A stretch of 64,000 nt of DNA from Rana temporaria (taxonomy: Eukaryota > Chordata > Amphibia > Anura > Ranidae): NCBI RefSeq assembly GCF_905171775.1, contig NC_053490.1:33479006-33543005 (forward strand), given 5' to 3'. The notes beneath the pieces were generated by a model. It did not search any database. It was not told the origin of the DNA and saw only the letters and a list, made by a program, of their open reading frames with translations. Below are positions 63,877-64,000 of the stretch, one piece after another (position 1 is the first letter of the stretch; every line of letters starts with the position of its first letter). The position numbers were made by a program, and so were the translations under genes.

Positions 63877-64000
63877 ACTGTTGGTACATAAATTTGATTC
63901 GTTGGTTGAGTGGCAGTCAATGAAGGGATTGGCAGAAAGGGGTAGCAGACATTGAGCGGTTTTTGTAAGGTGGACGAGCTTGGCAGCAAATTTCATGAAC

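Larger units (their letters stand above)
60967..64000 (-). mobile_element. CR1/L2-type LINE 3' part, minus strand, heavily interrupted
   Basis: On the minus strand the 3' end reads TTGGCGCTATATAAAG. Upstream come GTAAAGTGCTGGGCAAACTG, the TGTACGGTCTGCCCTCATG stretch and TTAGAGCAGGGCCCTCTGAT-like text (61604-61830). Beyond a 1.5-kb insertion the C-terminal coding remains continue (63388-63574 and 63885-64000; minus-strand AARLVHL- and SLHW-like remnants). It is the same family as 12485-12945. It runs off the window edge and is not functional. Confidence 0.75.

Overview
This is intronic and flanking DNA of an amphibian nuclear genome, most likely a ranid (true) frog. It has one spliced vertebrate exon, no bacterial-type gene organisation, and dense interspersed repeats of kinds I associate with frog genomes: DIRS retrotransposons, L1- and CR1/L2-type LINEs, Tc1-like transposons, many hAT, PIF/Harbinger-like, TTAA and TA-flanked MITEs, and (A)n, (CA)n, (GA)n and G-run microsatellites. 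The assignment to frogs rests on recognising repeat types from memory, not on a search.

The only host gene I can name is GDPD5 (GDE2), on the minus strand. Its first coding exon is at 53070-53186, with a 5'UTR segment to about 53242. It encodes 39 residues matching the start of vertebrate GDPD5 and ends at a good splice donor. I found no later GDPD5 coding exon at lower coordinates, so about 53 kb of this window (1-53069) would be GDPD5 intron and the rest upstream intron or flank. A weak second candidate is a minus-strand terminal-exon-like ORF at 19097-19418.

Layout. 1-826: inverted end of a DIRS element. 2034-3750: TA-flanked MITE. 3943-10642: a full-length L1-type LINE with a perfect 15-bp target-site duplication, an intact ORF1 and an ORF2 broken by one frameshift. 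11.8-21.3 kb: MITEs, LINE 3' ends, a 2.5-kb giant palindrome split by a hAT MITE, and a 989-bp hAT element. 22.8-29.2 kb: TTAA MITEs, a hAT element with an 8-bp duplication and dispersed repeats. 29.36-30.33 kb: a 33-bp minisatellite. 31.8-34.1 kb: a Tc1 pseudogene split by a CR1/L2 LINE, then a hAT MITE. 36.7-40.6 kb: a decayed DIRS element with gag, RT and RNase H remains. 41-44.5 kb: abutting Harbinger-like MITEs, a Tc1 pseudogene split by a hAT MITE, and a hAT MITE with a 26-bp minisatellite grown inside it. 47-52.3 kb: more MITEs and a 2.4-kb nested palindrome. 53 kb: the GDPD5 exon. 54-60 kb: MITEs, a tRNA-related SINE candidate and an LTR-like segment split by an L2 LINE. 60.4-64 kb: a minus-strand LINE 3' end carrying at least four later insertions.

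The elements do not form a pathway. The window is a layered record of insertions, and target-site duplications and split hosts give their order. The L1 and DIRS proteins copy their own RNAs; the MITEs depend on transposases not encoded here. I found no convincing undescribed gene system. The most unusual observations are an internal segment inverted between two copies of one hAT MITE family, MITE pairs abutting through one shared 3-bp target, large nested palindromes, and the full-length L1 with a very long inter-ORF region.
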